A stretch of DNA of 39,153 nt from Hyphomicrobiales bacterium (GCA_039989895.1 JBDXGY010000006.1:899092-938244), one strand, 5' to 3'. Shown: positions 1 to 9,281, numbered from the stretch's first letter. Numbers and translations are program-made. Notes: a model not told the origin generated them from the sequence alone.

Positions 1-35
1 GGAGACCGTCGCTCTACCAACTGAGCTATACCCCT
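1..35 (-). tRNA. tRNA-Trp (CCA), 5' half only, cut by the window edge
   Basis: Read on the minus strand from 35 to 1, the sequence gives a 7-nt acceptor arm (AGGGGTA), TA at positions 8-9, a D-stem GCTC/GAGC around an AGTTGGTA loop, an anticodon stem ACGGT and the loop start CTCC. The window ends after the first two anticodon bases (CC). The AGGGG start and CGGTCTCC stretch resemble bacterial tRNA-Trp(CCA); CCC (Gly) or CCT/CCG (Arg) cannot be excluded formally because the third anticodon base is missing. In alphaproteobacteria tRNA-Trp usually precedes secE-nusG, which would lie outside the left edge. Confidence 0.85.
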
Positions 36-53
36 TTACGCTGCCGTGGAATA

Positions 54-98
54 CACGAGCTAGGAGATAATTTCCAGACATTTATCTCATAACTCGTG
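54..98. repeat. Interrupted inverted repeat upstream of tRNA-Trp
   Basis: CACGAG (54-59) pairs with CTCGTG (93-98), and GAGATAA (64-70) pairs with TTATCTC (82-88). The two helices are separated by a 4/4 internal loop, and the terminal loop is 11 nt. On the minus strand the structure lies after the peptidoglycan hydrolase stop (143) and just before the tRNA gene. No T-run follows, so it is not a standard intrinsic terminator. It may end or process the upstream transcript; that is inference. Confidence 0.4.
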
Positions 99-142
99 AG
101 AAATTGCTCAATTGGTAAAAAGACGGCCTAGTTTATATCAAA

Positions 143-874
143 TCATGCTTCATTTGTAGAAACACGACCATCGCTTGCAACAACGGGTAATTGACTTAAT
201 CCTATGCAAGCAGGCAATTTATGATCTTTCGGCCAGTGATAAGAAAGCACCCGAGCGCGTTTAAAAGGACGGATGCTGACGCGGTTTGCCTGATTACCGC
301 CAAGGACCATCAAATTATTGAAACGATCACGACCAACGACAAAGCCCACATGACCTGAGGCACCTTTGCGCTTGCCGCGCCACATGCTCACGACACAGCC
401 AACCGCTGGACCGTCCAGCACCCTGCCCCAACGCGACCAATTGAAAGAGCGTGCAGCGGCCGAACGAGTGGAACGAATGCCCGCCTCCTCCAAAACGCCA
501 CACACATAACCAGCACACCAAGGAGTTTCATCGGTGCGAAACGGAAGGCCAAGTTTTACCCACCATTCCAGAATCTTGGGGTTATGGCGATTACCACGAT
601 ATTCTTTAAGGCCAAGATAGGTCCGCGCAAGACGCAACCAAGACGGATCTTTCGGCGCTTCCCCCTCATAGGTAGATTTAATCTCGTGACGCCCATCAAA
701 CAAAGCAGCACGTGTCAGCGGTCCAATTTGACTACGTGCTCTCAGGCCAACACTTTTCTTGAAAGAAATCACAGCGCCTGCCGTTTTACGACCCCATAGG
801 CCATCAGCCTTGCCGGGGTTGAAGCCTTTGGCAAGCAGCGCTTTTTGTATTTTAAGTATTTCAGTTTTTGTCAT
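143..874 (-). CDS. Peptidoglycan hydrolase: peptidoglycan-binding domain plus CHAP/NlpC-like domain (TIGR02594-like)
   Basis: A 243-aa protein. The N-terminal third (about residues 5-60) is a PG_binding_1-type domain: IQKALLAKGF, then the ADGLWGRKT signature and a conserved GPLTRAAL. The rest resembles the TIGR02594 family of small cysteine amidases or endopeptidases, with a catalytic-type Cys in ETPWCAGYVCG and a His in ASGHVGFVVG, followed by LGGNQANRVSI. There is no signal peptide, as in phage endolysins or tail-associated lysins. The ATG at 874 is preferred over the one at 880 because AGAGG then lies about 9 nt upstream. No other phage genes are visible nearby, so it may be a relic or a domesticated enzyme. 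Its substrate bond cannot be read from the sequence. Confidence 0.78.
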   Translation of the reverse strand: MTKTEILKIQKALLAKGFNPGKADGLWGRKTAGAVISFKKSVGLRARSQIGPLTRAALFDGRHEIKSTYEGEAPKDPSWLRLARTYLGLKEYRGNRHNPKILEWWVKLGLPFRTDETPWCAGYVCGVLEEAGIRSTRSAAARSFNWSRWGRVLDGPAVGCVVSMWRGKRKGASGHVGFVVGRDRFNNLMVLGGNQANRVSIRPFKRARVLSYHWPKDHKLPACIGLSQLPVVASDGRVSTNEA

Positions 875-986
875 CACCATTATCCTCTTTGTTTCGAAGA
901 GAATAAGGCCGCACTTAGAGACGAGAATTTCTTGCTAAGAAATCCTACAAAATACCCCTGACCTGTTATTGGTCAGTTCGTGGGTG
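875..986. other. Intergenic region with two short hairpins
   Basis: Two perfect short inverted repeats lie between the methyltransferase stop and the hydrolase start. CTGACC (958-963) pairs with GGTCAG (971-976) across a 7-nt loop, and ATTTCTT (927-933) pairs with AAGAAAT (937-943) across 3 nt. On the minus strand the first lies just after the methyltransferase gene but is followed by GGGTATTTTG rather than a T-run, so at best it is a weak terminator. A good Shine-Dalgarno sequence for the hydrolase sits at its other end. Confidence 0.3.
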
Positions 987-1697
987 TCACAATCTTTGCC
1001 AAATAGAGAAATGATGCGGAATGTTTCTCACATCCCTTGGCACGATAAGTTTTTGTTCACTCAGCTTGGTCAATCCAAACTGCTTTGGTAGATCTAAAAA
1101 TTGTTCTTCAATCGGCCATGGTGGGCCATTTGCCTCTGCCCCATCTGCCCGTGCACGGGTATAAATCAAAAGCTTGCCGCCTGGCGCCACAAGTCCACAG
1201 ATAGCCTTTGATGTCTCATGCAGCATTTCTGGCGGTAATGCCTGTAAGGTGTAACACTCATGGACAAGATCAAAGCTCTGCATCCATTCATCAGGAAGAG
1301 CGAACAAGTCCGCGACCTGATAATTGACACCTGTTGCAGGAAAACGCTTTTTCGCCCAATCGATCGCCTTTACAACAACATCAAATGCGGTTGTCGCATA
1401 ACCATGAGCCGCCATCGCTTCTGCATTGTCACCTAGACCACAACCGACATCGATCGCACTCTTACCCTGCCCAATTACTTGATCAGCACTCTTTGCAAGC
1501 CACTCAATGAGATAATCTTTTGGCTCAAGATCAGCCCAAGGGACCGCAGCCTCATCGCCCTTTGCTTCTTCGTAAACCGCATCAAAAAATACCGTGCGCC
1601 CTGCGCTATCATGAGCATAATTACCCGGTAATGCATCAAGCTCTGCTCGGGCCGAGGCACGTCTTGCTAAAAATGCATCATCCATCGGCTCAGTCAT
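987..1697 (-). CDS. Class I SAM-dependent methyltransferase, substrate unknown
   Basis: A 236-aa cytoplasmic Rossmann-fold methyltransferase. Motif I is visible as AIDVGCGLGDNAEAM, followed by an acidic strand end (TTAFDVV) that would bind the SAM ribose. FDLVHECYTLQALP is the motif IV region and APGGKLLIYTRAR a post-motif strand. The overall pattern is like thiopurine or TehB-type small-molecule methyltransferases. The start chosen is the ATG at 1697, which overlaps the holC stop as ATGA; the in-frame start at 1712 would overlap holC by 19 bp. The overlap implies translational coupling to holC. The acceptor cannot be inferred. Confidence 0.8.
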   Translation of the reverse strand: MTEPMDDAFLARRASARAELDALPGNYAHDSAGRTVFFDAVYEEAKGDEAAVPWADLEPKDYLIEWLAKSADQVIGQGKSAIDVGCGLGDNAEAMAAHGYATTAFDVVVKAIDWAKKRFPATGVNYQVADLFALPDEWMQSFDLVHECYTLQALPPEMLHETSKAICGLVAPGGKLLIYTRARADGAEANGPPWPIEEQFLDLPKQFGLTKLSEQKLIVPRDVRNIPHHFSIWQRL

Positions 1698-2143
1698 GCC
1701 TTTTTCTCCCAACGCCCAGTCTCATTTTGCGCCCAATACGTGACATCATGGCCCGCAGCTTTCTCTACCTTCCACCGCTCGCGTGCATGCTCTAAGGCAT
1801 CTGGATTATTGCCATCAAACATATAAACAAGACGCTCATAGGAACTCGCGTTATCAATGCTTGCACCATCTAAGAGAAAACGAATAGACGCGCCATTGGG
1901 ATTGTCATCTGTATCAGTCAACCATACAGGCTGCTCGGCTCCTTCACCACTGGCTTTAGAGGCATGAGGCAAAAAGCTCTCATCACGATATGACCATAAA
2001 GCCAAATCCAAAGCTTCAATCTGTGTTTCACTGGCACTATGCACGACAGCATTCCATCCGCGCGCTAAACTCTTCTCCAACAGATCTGGAATTACATCCT
2101 CAACCCGTTTGGCCAATAGGTGATAAAATAAAACCTCAGTCAT
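1694..2143 (-). CDS. holC: DNA polymerase III chi subunit
   Basis: A 149-aa protein matching the alphaproteobacterial HolC pattern: an N-terminal EVLFYHLLAKR strand-helix, the middle ARGWNAVVHSASE, then LWSYRDESFLPH and the NNPDALEHARERW helix near the C terminus. Chi links the clamp-loader complex to single-stranded-DNA-binding protein during replication. The ATG at 2143 has AAGG about 11 nt upstream. In many alphaproteobacteria holC directly follows pepA; here a plus-strand secreted-protein gene lies between them. Confidence 0.9.
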   Translation of the reverse strand: MTEVLFYHLLAKRVEDVIPDLLEKSLARGWNAVVHSASETQIEALDLALWSYRDESFLPHASKASGEGAEQPVWLTDTDDNPNGASIRFLLDGASIDNASSYERLVYMFDGNNPDALEHARERWKVEKAAGHDVTYWAQNETGRWEKKA

Positions 2144-2286
2144 AGTAGAGCTGACCTTATACTAAACATTTGTTTTATATGACACTTTCAGTTTATTGAC
2201 GAAGACCATAAAATTAGCAGTTTGTATTGTGCACATCTTCTCATCGTTCTAAAATGGTTTCAGCGATCATAAATATTTTGCCAATT

Positions 2287-2300
2287 ATATGGAACCATAT
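2287..2300. repeat. Perfect 14-bp palindrome at the ribosome-binding site of the next gene
   Basis: ATATGG-AA-CCATAT ends 5 nt before the ATG at 2306 and contains the only SD-like GGAA of that gene. It could hide the ribosome-binding site in a short hairpin or be an operator. Both roles are inference. Confidence 0.3.
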
Positions 2301-2305
2301 CACCG

Positions 2306-2755
2306 ATGCCAAAAACAAAAAACATAACAATTGCAATCGTGCTCGCTCTGGGTGTGACTAATCTCATTTTATCAGGATCTTCATCTTTTGCTCAAACCAA
2401 AGTTGATGTTCCAACCAATATCGACCGTGGTGTAATTGAGCCGCCAAAATGTGTTTTTCCATGTAAAGACGATTTTGTTTTACCCGCATTCGCTCGACGC
2501 CTGTCCTTAGCAGGACCTGAAGGTCGTTTCGAAACTGAACTCAACCGTGGTGCATTCCTCACCCGTCTTGAAGATTGGCGTCGACATCTTGAGTTATATC
2601 GCCTCAGCATTGAGGAAAAGCAGTTCAAAGCACCTGAATGGAAAAAGGCAAATATACTCTACAGAGTAGAACTTGGAAAATATGATCAGTTCTTTGAGAG
2701 CTATCAAAACGCCATAGCGATGGACCGTGGTGGTCGCATCACATATGGCAAGTAG
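2306..2755 (+). CDS. Small secreted protein of unknown function
   Basis: A 149-aa protein with a clear Sec signal peptide: basic MPKTKN, a hydrophobic core over about residues 8-24, and SSSFAQ before the likely cleavage at residues 29-30. The mature part is about 120 aa. It has two cysteines spaced CVFPC near its start that could form a disulfide, then a charged, apparently helical part with FLTRLEDWRRHLELYRLS and WKKANILYRVELGKYDQFFESYQNAI. I do not recognise a family. Signal peptide, composition and normal codon use suggest a real periplasmic protein. It stands alone between two minus-strand genes. Confidence 0.65.
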   Translation: MPKTKNITIAIVLALGVTNLILSGSSSFAQTKVDVPTNIDRGVIEPPKCVFPCKDDFVLPAFARRLSLAGPEGRFETELNRGAFLTRLEDWRRHLELYRLSIEEKQFKAPEWKKANILYRVELGKYDQFFESYQNAIAMDRGGRITYGK

Positions 2756-2785
2756 AACCTTAGCTGACGTTAAATAAAACTCAGT

Positions 2786-4279
2786 TTATTCGTAATGGTC
2801 GCGAACCAGACGGTCGAGTAGGCGCACCCCGAAACCTGAACCCCATGATTTATTAATCTCAGTTTGTATTGAACCCATAGCCGTGCCCGCAATATCCAGA
2901 TGCGCCCATGGTGTATCCCCTACAAAGCGCTTCAAAAACTGAGCAGCAGTAATTGAGCCTGCAGCACGCCCGCCGATATTTTTCATATCTGCGAATTTTG
3001 AATCAATCAGCTTGTCGTAATCTTTGCTTAATGGAAGACGCCAGACATTTTCGCCTGAAATTTGTCCAGCCGATGCGATCTCAAGCGCCAAATCATCATC
3101 ATTAGAGAAAAGCCCCGCATGATGATTGCCCAGAGCAATAATGACAGCGCCGGTCAATGTCGCAAGATTGATCATAAACTTTGGTTCAAATTCTTGATTG
3201 ACATAGGTCAGTGCATCACAAAGCACCAAACGCCCTTCCGCATCGGTATTTATCACTTCGATGGTTTGGCCCGACATCGACGTAACAATATCACCAGGGC
3301 GTTGTGCATTGCCGTCTGGCATGTTTTCAACCAAGCCAAGAACACCAATGACATTGGTCTTCGCTTTGCGCGCCGCTAACGCATGCATAAGACCAATCAC
3401 AGCCGCAGCACCCCCCATGTCACCCTTCATGTCTTCCATGCCACCGCCGGGTTTCAATGAAATGCCGCCCGTATCAAAAACAACACCTTTCCCAACAAAA
3501 GCAATAGGTTGGTCGCCTTTCTTACCGCCCATCCATTTCATCACAGCCATGCGCGGCGGCTTAACGGAGCCCTGAGCTACACCAAGCAGTGCACCCATTT
3601 TCATGGCGCCCATTTCTTTCTCGGTCAAAATTTCAACCTCAACCCCAAGCTTTGACAGTGCGCTTGCATGGGCTGCAAATTCTACTGGCCCAAGCACATT
3701 CGCTGGTTCATTCACAAGATCACGCGCGAGTATAACCCCGTCAACAACACCCGCTTCAAAAGTCCACAATTGAGCCGCTGCTTTTGAATTTTTTGAAACG
3801 ATTGCGACGCTGATATCTTTGACCTCATCCTCATCTTTGTCTTTTGTTGTCATATATTGATCAAAACGATAGGCATTGAGCTTGATACCGCTGGCAATCG
3901 CTACAAGCTGTTCAGGCGTCATTGCTACGTTATCTGCACGCTCAAGAAACAAGGTCGCCTTGGCAAGCCCAGCTTTCAAAACCAAACCGCCAATTTTGCC
4001 CCCCAGAGCCAACCAATCATGCTCTTCCATTTCATTGGCATCACCATGACCAACAAGCATCAAACGATCCGCATTCACGCCTTCAGGCATAATCAGATCA
4101 AGAACCGATTGAGACTTTCCGGTAAACTTAGTGGAATCGGCAGCCTTATTAAACAAGCCTGCAGGAACAAGTGGCGCGGTTTTTTCACCCAGCGCTTTTT
4201 CTACACCTGTTAAACAGAGCAACAACTCCATTGTTTTCGTTGTTTCTTGTTTAAATTCAATTTGAACACCACGAGCCAT
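2786..4279 (-). CDS. pepA: Leucyl aminopeptidase (M17 family)
   Basis: A 497-aa cytoplasmic M17 metallo-aminopeptidase that releases N-terminal amino acids from peptides. The family signature NTDAEGRL is at residues 344-351. The two-metal site is complete: K264 and D269 in [11 protein letters not shown]287 in MKGDMGG, and D346 and E348. The catalytic K276 (SLKP) and R350 are present. The N-terminal part (1-170) is the divergent M17 N-domain. Length matches the family. It is divergent from lptF, the usual arrangement in alphaproteobacteria. In some bacteria PepA also binds DNA; nothing here speaks for or against that. Confidence 0.96.
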   Translation of the reverse strand: MARGVQIEFKQETTKTMELLLCLTGVEKALGEKTAPLVPAGLFNKAADSTKFTGKSQSVLDLIMPEGVNADRLMLVGHGDANEMEEHDWLALGGKIGGLVLKAGLAKATLFLERADNVAMTPEQLVAIASGIKLNAYRFDQYMTTKDKDEDEVKDISVAIVSKNSKAAAQLWTFEAGVVDGVILARDLVNEPANVLGPVEFAAHASALSKLGVEVEILTEKEMGAMKMGALLGVAQGSVKPPRMAVMKWMGGKKGDQPIAFVGKGVVFDTGGISLKPGGGMEDMKGDMGGAAAVIGLMHALAARKAKTNVIGVLGLVENMPDGNAQRPGDIVTSMSGQTIEVINTDAEGRLVLCDALTYVNQEFEPKFMINLATLTGAVIIALGNHHAGLFSNDDDLALEIASAGQISGENVWRLPLSKDYDKLIDSKFADMKNIGGRAAGSITAAQFLKRFVGDTPWAHLDIAGTAMGSIQTEINKSWGSGFGVRLLDRLVRDHYE

Positions 4280-4652
4280 ATCACACCTTTGTCACGTCAT
4301 AACGACATCTGATTTATAATCATCCATACATAGGCGTTAGGATTAAGGCTTGGCAAGTATCCTTCCCGCTTTAGAATCAACAGATACCGCGTAAATGCAT
4401 TGCAGCAGTCAATTAGCGGTCGATTTTTCAAACATCTCGCAAAGTATTTCACTCTGATATGACGTTAACCACACTTTTATACCAAGTTTAGGGTTAAAAC
4501 ATCTATGCGGTACGTCTCATCATTTTAATGCCTTGTTTACGCTCTTTATTCAGGGCAAATTATCCTTAAGGATGCATAGTCAATCCATGCGACATGAAAT
4601 ATTGTGCGTGAATTAGTAGCTGAGCAATGTGTAAAAGGTAAAAGCTGAAACA
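4280..4652. promoter_or_regulatory. Divergent pepA / lptF intergenic region
   Basis: 373 bp without a convincing gene, AT-rich, between the divergent starts of pepA and lptF, so it must hold both promoters. On the minus strand a TATAAA hexamer lies about 30 bp before the pepA ATG, without a good -35. No strong sigma-70 pair could be fixed for lptF. I see no clear hairpin, repeat or riboswitch. Confidence 0.4.
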
Positions 4653-5843
4653 ATGAACCGCATCCAGATATATATTTTTGGACGTGCATTAAAGGCTTTC
4701 GTTCTAACCCTCGCAGTCTTAGTTGGGGTCATATGGCTGACGCAGGCTTTGGAGCAGCTGGACTTAATGACCAATAAAGGTCAAAGCTTCACTTTGTTTC
4801 TACAAATTACATGGCTTGTTCTACCTAAGTTCCTATCCTTCATCGCCCCTATCGCGGTTTTAGTAGCAACCATTTACACGCTGAATTCACTAAATAACGA
4901 CTCAGAACTCGTTATTATGACTAATTCAGGAGCAAAACCTTTTTCAATTCTCAAGCCCCTGTTGGTTTTAGCATCCCTTGTCATGATTGCAGATTCAGCT
5001 GTTGCTCACTATTTCTCACCAAATTCGCGACAGCAATTGCGAGCTTTTTTTACTGAGGTCAATTCTGACCTTATCTCCAGCATTATCAAACCAGGAGAAT
5101 TCGCGAATATAAACGATGGCATTACCTTCTATGTCGGTTCACGCGATGGAAATGGGATTTTTAAAGATGTGTTTGTTTCAGACAACCGCGACGAAACACA
5201 ATCACTCACATATTTAGCCAACCTTGGGGCAATAACCAGGACATCAGAAGGCACCTTTTTCGTTCTCCAAAATGGTACAATTCACCGACGCCCAAAAGAT
5301 CGAGATTCAATCTCAATCATTGATTACTCATCATATGCTTTTGACCTTTCAACTTTCCAGCGTGCAATACCAGATGAGTTAAAATTCAAAAAACCCTCTG
5401 AGAACTTCACTCCTTATCTGTTTAAAGTCGATCCCAAAAACGTAGCGTTTGTAAGAGCTCCTGCAAAATTTTTCGCTGAATTACATGGTCGGTTCGCAGA
5501 ACCCCTGTATTCAATTTCATATGTCTTGATTGCATTTTTCTTTTTAGGGCGTGCAGAAACCACAAGACAAGGCCTTGGCTTATCTATTTTGAGTACGTTT
5601 TTGTGTGTATTTGCTTTGCGAGCTTGTGGTTTTGCAGCCCAAAGCATCGCATCAGACTATCCCGGCATTAACTTTATTCAATATGTTTTACCCATTGGAG
5701 TGATCATATTATGTACGGTCTTAATACTGCTTAATATTGAACCGCGCATCTTGCGTCGAGCCACAAGGCGCTTAGAAGACATCATGAAAAACATTAAGGA
5801 ACGCTCTGTCCGTAAACAGGCCAGCAATCAGGGGGGTGTGTGA
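4653..5843 (+). CDS. lptF: LPS export ABC transporter permease LptF
   Basis: A 396-aa inner-membrane protein of the YjgP/YjgQ family. It starts with NRIQIYIFGRALKAFVLTL and has the expected layout: three N-terminal membrane segments (to about residue 120), a periplasmic beta-jellyroll domain (about 130-270), and three C-terminal segments (about 285-360). With LptG and the ATPase LptB it extracts LPS from the inner membrane and passes it to LptC/LptA. It is the first gene of the plus-strand envelope operon, and its TGA shares a base with the lptG ATG. lptB, lptC and lptA are not in the window. Confidence 0.93.
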   Translation: MNRIQIYIFGRALKAFVLTLAVLVGVIWLTQALEQLDLMTNKGQSFTLFLQITWLVLPKFLSFIAPIAVLVATIYTLNSLNNDSELVIMTNSGAKPFSILKPLLVLASLVMIADSAVAHYFSPNSRQQLRAFFTEVNSDLISSIIKPGEFANINDGITFYVGSRDGNGIFKDVFVSDNRDETQSLTYLANLGAITRTSEGTFFVLQNGTIHRRPKDRDSISIIDYSSYAFDLSTFQRAIPDELKFKKPSENFTPYLFKVDPKNVAFVRAPAKFFAELHGRFAEPLYSISYVLIAFFFLGRAETTRQGLGLSILSTFLCVFALRACGFAAQSIASDYPGINFIQYVLPIGVIILCTVLILLNIEPRILRRATRRLEDIMKNIKERSVRKQASNQGGV

Positions 5844-6958
5844 TGACTGATGTGCGGTTTTCTTTACTGCGTTCATCAACGCTGAACCGATATTTTGCCT
5901 GGATGCTATTCAAAACGACGATTTATATCGTCTTATTTTGCGCAGTGCTTATTCTTTTGATCGATTTTACCGAACAGCTCCGCCGCGTTTCGGGACGGGT
6001 CGACGCTTCAGCGCTGACAATAATCGGTTTTTCTGCCTACAGGACTCCAGCAATCATCGAACAGATTTTCCCCTTCACCATTTTATTTTCGTCAATGATA
6101 ACATTCTTTATGCTATCAAAAAGGCTCGAGCTTGTTGTCGCGCGTGGCGCCGGAATTTCTGTTTGGCAATTCCTATTACCTGGCATTTTTGTCGCATTCA
6201 CCATTGGTATTTTTACAACAACAATTTTCAATCCTACCGTCAATTACATGAACGATCAGGCCCGCCTGATTGAGGCCGATATATTTAACCGAGACGCCAA
6301 ATTGCTAACAGGCGAAACCAGTGCCGCTTGGCTGCGTAAATCTGGTCGCAGCGAAGATATTATCTTAGGTGCCGCACGTGCACTTGATAACGGAACTTAC
6401 TTGATTGGTGTCACAATCATTCGCCAAAGCAGGCAAGGCAAACTCATTCAGCGTGTTGATGCAGATACCGCCAAATTAGATGACACACAATGGCTTCTAA
6501 CCAATGCGACCGTAACCGGCCTAGACACTCAACGCCGGTCACTGAACAACTACGCCCTCAAACTTGATCTCACGATTGAAGAAGTCCGCGACGGTTTTTC
6601 AAAATCGGATCAACGCTCATTCTGGTCGCTGCCTGATCTTATTGAAAAAGCAAAGACCGCTGATCTACCCACTTATCGCTATAGTTTGCAGTTTAACACC
6701 TTGCTTGCACAGCCTTTTTTCTTTATTGCCATGGTGGTAATAGCCGCGACTGTATCGCTACGCTTTATACGTAGCGGAAACGTCAACGGTTTGATTGCTT
6801 CTGGCATTGCTGCGGGGTTCACTCTTTTTGTGTTACGCTCACTGGCAGAAGATTTAGGAAGTAGCGGCGTGGTGCAGCCTGTCTTAGCGGCTTGGTTGCC
6901 TACGCTATTGGCGTTGGTATTGGGGTTTACTGTGTTGTTACATCAAGAGGATGGCTAA
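5843..6958 (+). CDS. lptG: LPS export ABC transporter permease LptG
   Basis: A 371-aa partner of LptF with the same six-segment topology and a central periplasmic domain. NRYFAWMLFKTTIYIVLFCAVLILLIDFTEQLRR marks the first membrane segment, and SLRFIRSGNVNGLIASGIAAGF the fourth to fifth. The ATG at 5843 is favoured over an in-frame GTG at 5840 because it forms a TGATG stop-start junction with lptF, typical of coupled translation. The 3' end overlaps lptD by 8 bp. LptF and LptG form the heterodimeric membrane part of the LptB2FG extractor. Confidence 0.93.
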   Translation: MTDVRFSLLRSSTLNRYFAWMLFKTTIYIVLFCAVLILLIDFTEQLRRVSGRVDASALTIIGFSAYRTPAIIEQIFPFTILFSSMITFFMLSKRLELVVARGAGISVWQFLLPGIFVAFTIGIFTTTIFNPTVNYMNDQARLIEADIFNRDAKLLTGETSAAWLRKSGRSEDIILGAARALDNGTYLIGVTIIRQSRQGKLIQRVDADTAKLDDTQWLLTNATVTGLDTQRRSLNNYALKLDLTIEEVRDGFSKSDQRSFWSLPDLIEKAKTADLPTYRYSLQFNTLLAQPFFFIAMVVIAATVSLRFIRSGNVNGLIASGIAAGFTLFVLRSLAEDLGSSGVVQPVLAAWLPTLLALVLGFTVLLHQEDG

Positions 6959-9281
6959 TTTGAACTGCCCGTCCCTCTCTCAATTGCTGCAAAAGCATAA
7001 ACAGCGCACACCATTATTGGCTATGCGGGGATTGCGTGTGGCCGTGTCTACTGTGGGCATTCTAGTTGGACTTTCTGCAACAACCGCCCTTTCACAGAAC
7101 GCTTCACCAGAACCAATAAATTTAAAGGTAGATCAAGAAGATAAGCTGATTCTTGATGCCGACACATTGGTCTTTGACAGCGATCAAAACATCATAACTG
7201 TCAAAGGTGATGTTCAGATATTCTTCAAAGACAATACCCTTGAAGCCGACCGTGTTGTTTATGATCGCAATAAGAATACTATCAATGCGATGGGCAATGT
7301 TCGCATCAAAGAAGCAACCGGCAACACCATTCGCTCAGAAAAAATAAAGTTGAGCGATGACTTTAAAACCGCCTTTGTTCAATCACTTCAAATCGATTCT
7401 ATCGATAACACCTTTTTTGCAGCACGAAGTGCCGAGCGAACAGATGGCAATCGCACAGTCTTGAAGAAAGGCGTGTATAACGTATGTGCCGTTTGTCGGA
7501 TCAAGCCAGGCCGCATCCCTACATGGCGCCTCAAGGCCGAAGAAGTGATTATTGATGAGGAAACTCATAAAATTTCATATGAAGACGCAACATTTGAATT
7601 TTTGGGCGTCCCGATCGCTTATTTACCAAAATTTTCTCATGCCGATCCACGCATTAAGCAGAAATCAGGATTACTTGGGCCACAGTTTGTTATCGACAGC
7701 CAGTTAGGTGTTGGTGCTGGCATTCCTTATTACCATGCGCTCAGCGAGAGCCGTGATTTAACGATAACACCTACTTACTTGAGCAGACAGGGCTTATTGG
7801 GCGATATTGAATGGCGCCAACGCCTTGCCAATGGTGCTTACAGCTTGCAACTTGCGGGTATTCGCCAAAACTCCCCAGAAGAATTTATTGGCGAGTCCGG
7901 TGATGCACGTTTCAGAGGTGGACTCAGAACAACAGGCAAATTTTCGATCAATAAAAATTGGGACACAGGTTGGGATATTCTTGCCCTGACCGATCGTACC
8001 TTTACCGATGATTACAACCGACTGACCAATCGCGTTGACCGCTTTACATCAAACGGCTTTCTAACCGGATTAAGCCGGAACAAGTTTTTCGATGCGCGCG
8101 GCTTGTTCTTTAATATTCTTGACGATGATACCGATACCAGCGGTAATTTGCAGCGCCAACAGGCAGTCGTCCTCCCCTCCATCGACTATGACGGCATCAT
8201 CGAACAATCGATCGCTGGTGGTCAACTTTCTTATAGAGCCAATTTTACAAGTCTCACGCGTGAAAACGAAGACCTCAACTTCGTTAATGGCACAGGCTTT
8301 TTGGATGGTGCATCCGGCACACAAGGGCGCATATCAACAGAGCTTGAATGGAAGCGTCAGTTCATTGCACCTGGCGGGCATGTTATAACCCCTTCTTTCG
8401 CCATACGCGGTGACGCGCAAGCACATGATCAACTGGAAAACAATTTTGCAGGTCTCGAACAATCAGACCAACAGGTTCGAGGTCAAGTTACTGGTGGTTT
8501 AGAGTGGCGTTATCCTGTGCTAATCACCAGCGGCAAAACGTCTCATATAATCGAGCCTATTGCTCAGATTTTTGTAAGCCCAAGCGAATCCAAGGCAGAC
8601 CAATTTCTCAACGAAGATTCTCAAAATATTATACTTGATGACACAAACATCTTTCAACGTGATCGTTTTAGTGGTTTTGATCGAGTTGAAGGTGGAACCA
8701 GAGCCAATGTCGGCTTCACGCATCAAGGACAATGGTCTAATTCACTTACAACCGATTTCCTCGTCGGTCAGTCTTTCCACCTAGCTGGAGACAACTCTTT
8801 CACCGAACAAGGTGTCGCGAGTATATACTCGATAAATGGTTTAGAAACAGATCGTTCCGATATCATAACGCGTATTGGTATTACTGCGATCGACCAATAT
8901 GGATTGGTTGCTAGAGGCCAATTTGATGAAGACTTAAAAAGCGTCGCTCGCGGTGATTTCAACGCTTTTTACAATGGCAATATTTTTACCGCATCTGCCG
9001 GATATACCTTCATTAGTGACGAAATTGTTGATGATCTAGAACGTAGTTCTCAAATAAATGGCGCGGCCACTTTCAAGTTTCATAATTATTGGACTCTTTT
9101 CGGAGATGCCCGCTACGATCTGGATGATAGCCGATTTGTGGATAACCGTATTGGCTTAACCTTTGATGACGATCAACTTCGTGTTTCACTGGCCTTCTTC
9201 CAAGACTTTGACGACGAAGGCGTCAGGGATGGTGAGGGTATTGAATTTCGCGTGAATTTACGTACACTCGGTGGGTTATAA
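6951..9281 (+). CDS. lptD: Outer-membrane LPS assembly protein LptD
   Basis: A 776-aa precursor. Residues about 25-48 form the signal sequence (RGLRVAVSTVGILVG, cleavage near ALSQ). Residues about 65-165 form an LptA/OstA-like jellyroll (LDADTLVFDSDQNIITVKGDV, ALEADRVVYD pattern), and the remainder is the LptD beta-barrel, ending in an aromatic-poor FRVNLRTLGGL strand. With LptE the barrel inserts LPS into the outer leaflet. The only cysteines in the mature protein are the CAVC pair at 179-182; the C-terminal cysteine pair of E. coli LptD is absent. The start may instead be M25, as the first 24 residues are polar and overlap lptG. Confidence 0.93.
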   Translation: MANLNCPSLSQLLQKHKQRTPLLAMRGLRVAVSTVGILVGLSATTALSQNASPEPINLKVDQEDKLILDADTLVFDSDQNIITVKGDVQIFFKDNTLEADRVVYDRNKNTINAMGNVRIKEATGNTIRSEKIKLSDDFKTAFVQSLQIDSIDNTFFAARSAERTDGNRTVLKKGVYNVCAVCRIKPGRIPTWRLKAEEVIIDEETHKISYEDATFEFLGVPIAYLPKFSHADPRIKQKSGLLGPQFVIDSQLGVGAGIPYYHALSESRDLTITPTYLSRQGLLGDIEWRQRLANGAYSLQLAGIRQNSPEEFIGESGDARFRGGLRTTGKFSINKNWDTGWDILALTDRTFTDDYNRLTNRVDRFTSNGFLTGLSRNKFFDARGLFFNILDDDTDTSGNLQRQQAVVLPSIDYDGIIEQSIAGGQLSYRANFTSLTRENEDLNFVNGTGFLDGASGTQGRISTELEWKRQFIAPGGHVITPSFAIRGDAQAHDQLENNFAGLEQSDQQVRGQVTGGLEWRYPVLITSGKTSHIIEPIAQIFVSPSESKADQFLNEDSQNIILDDTNIFQRDRFSGFDRVEGGTRANVGFTHQGQWSNSLTTDFLVGQSFHLAGDNSFTEQGVASIYSINGLETDRSDIITRIGITAIDQYGLVARGQFDEDLKSVARGDFNAFYNGNIFTASAGYTFISDEIVDDLERSSQINGAATFKFHNYWTLFGDARYDLDDSRFVDNRIGLTFDDDQLRVSLAFFQDFDDEGVRDGEGIEFRVNLRTLGGL

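Noticed and set aside
2758..2795. AATAAA/TTTATT inverted repeat between the secreted protein gene and pepA as a bidirectional terminator
   Set aside because: The stem is only 6 A-T pairs with no GC core, too weak for an intrinsic terminator.
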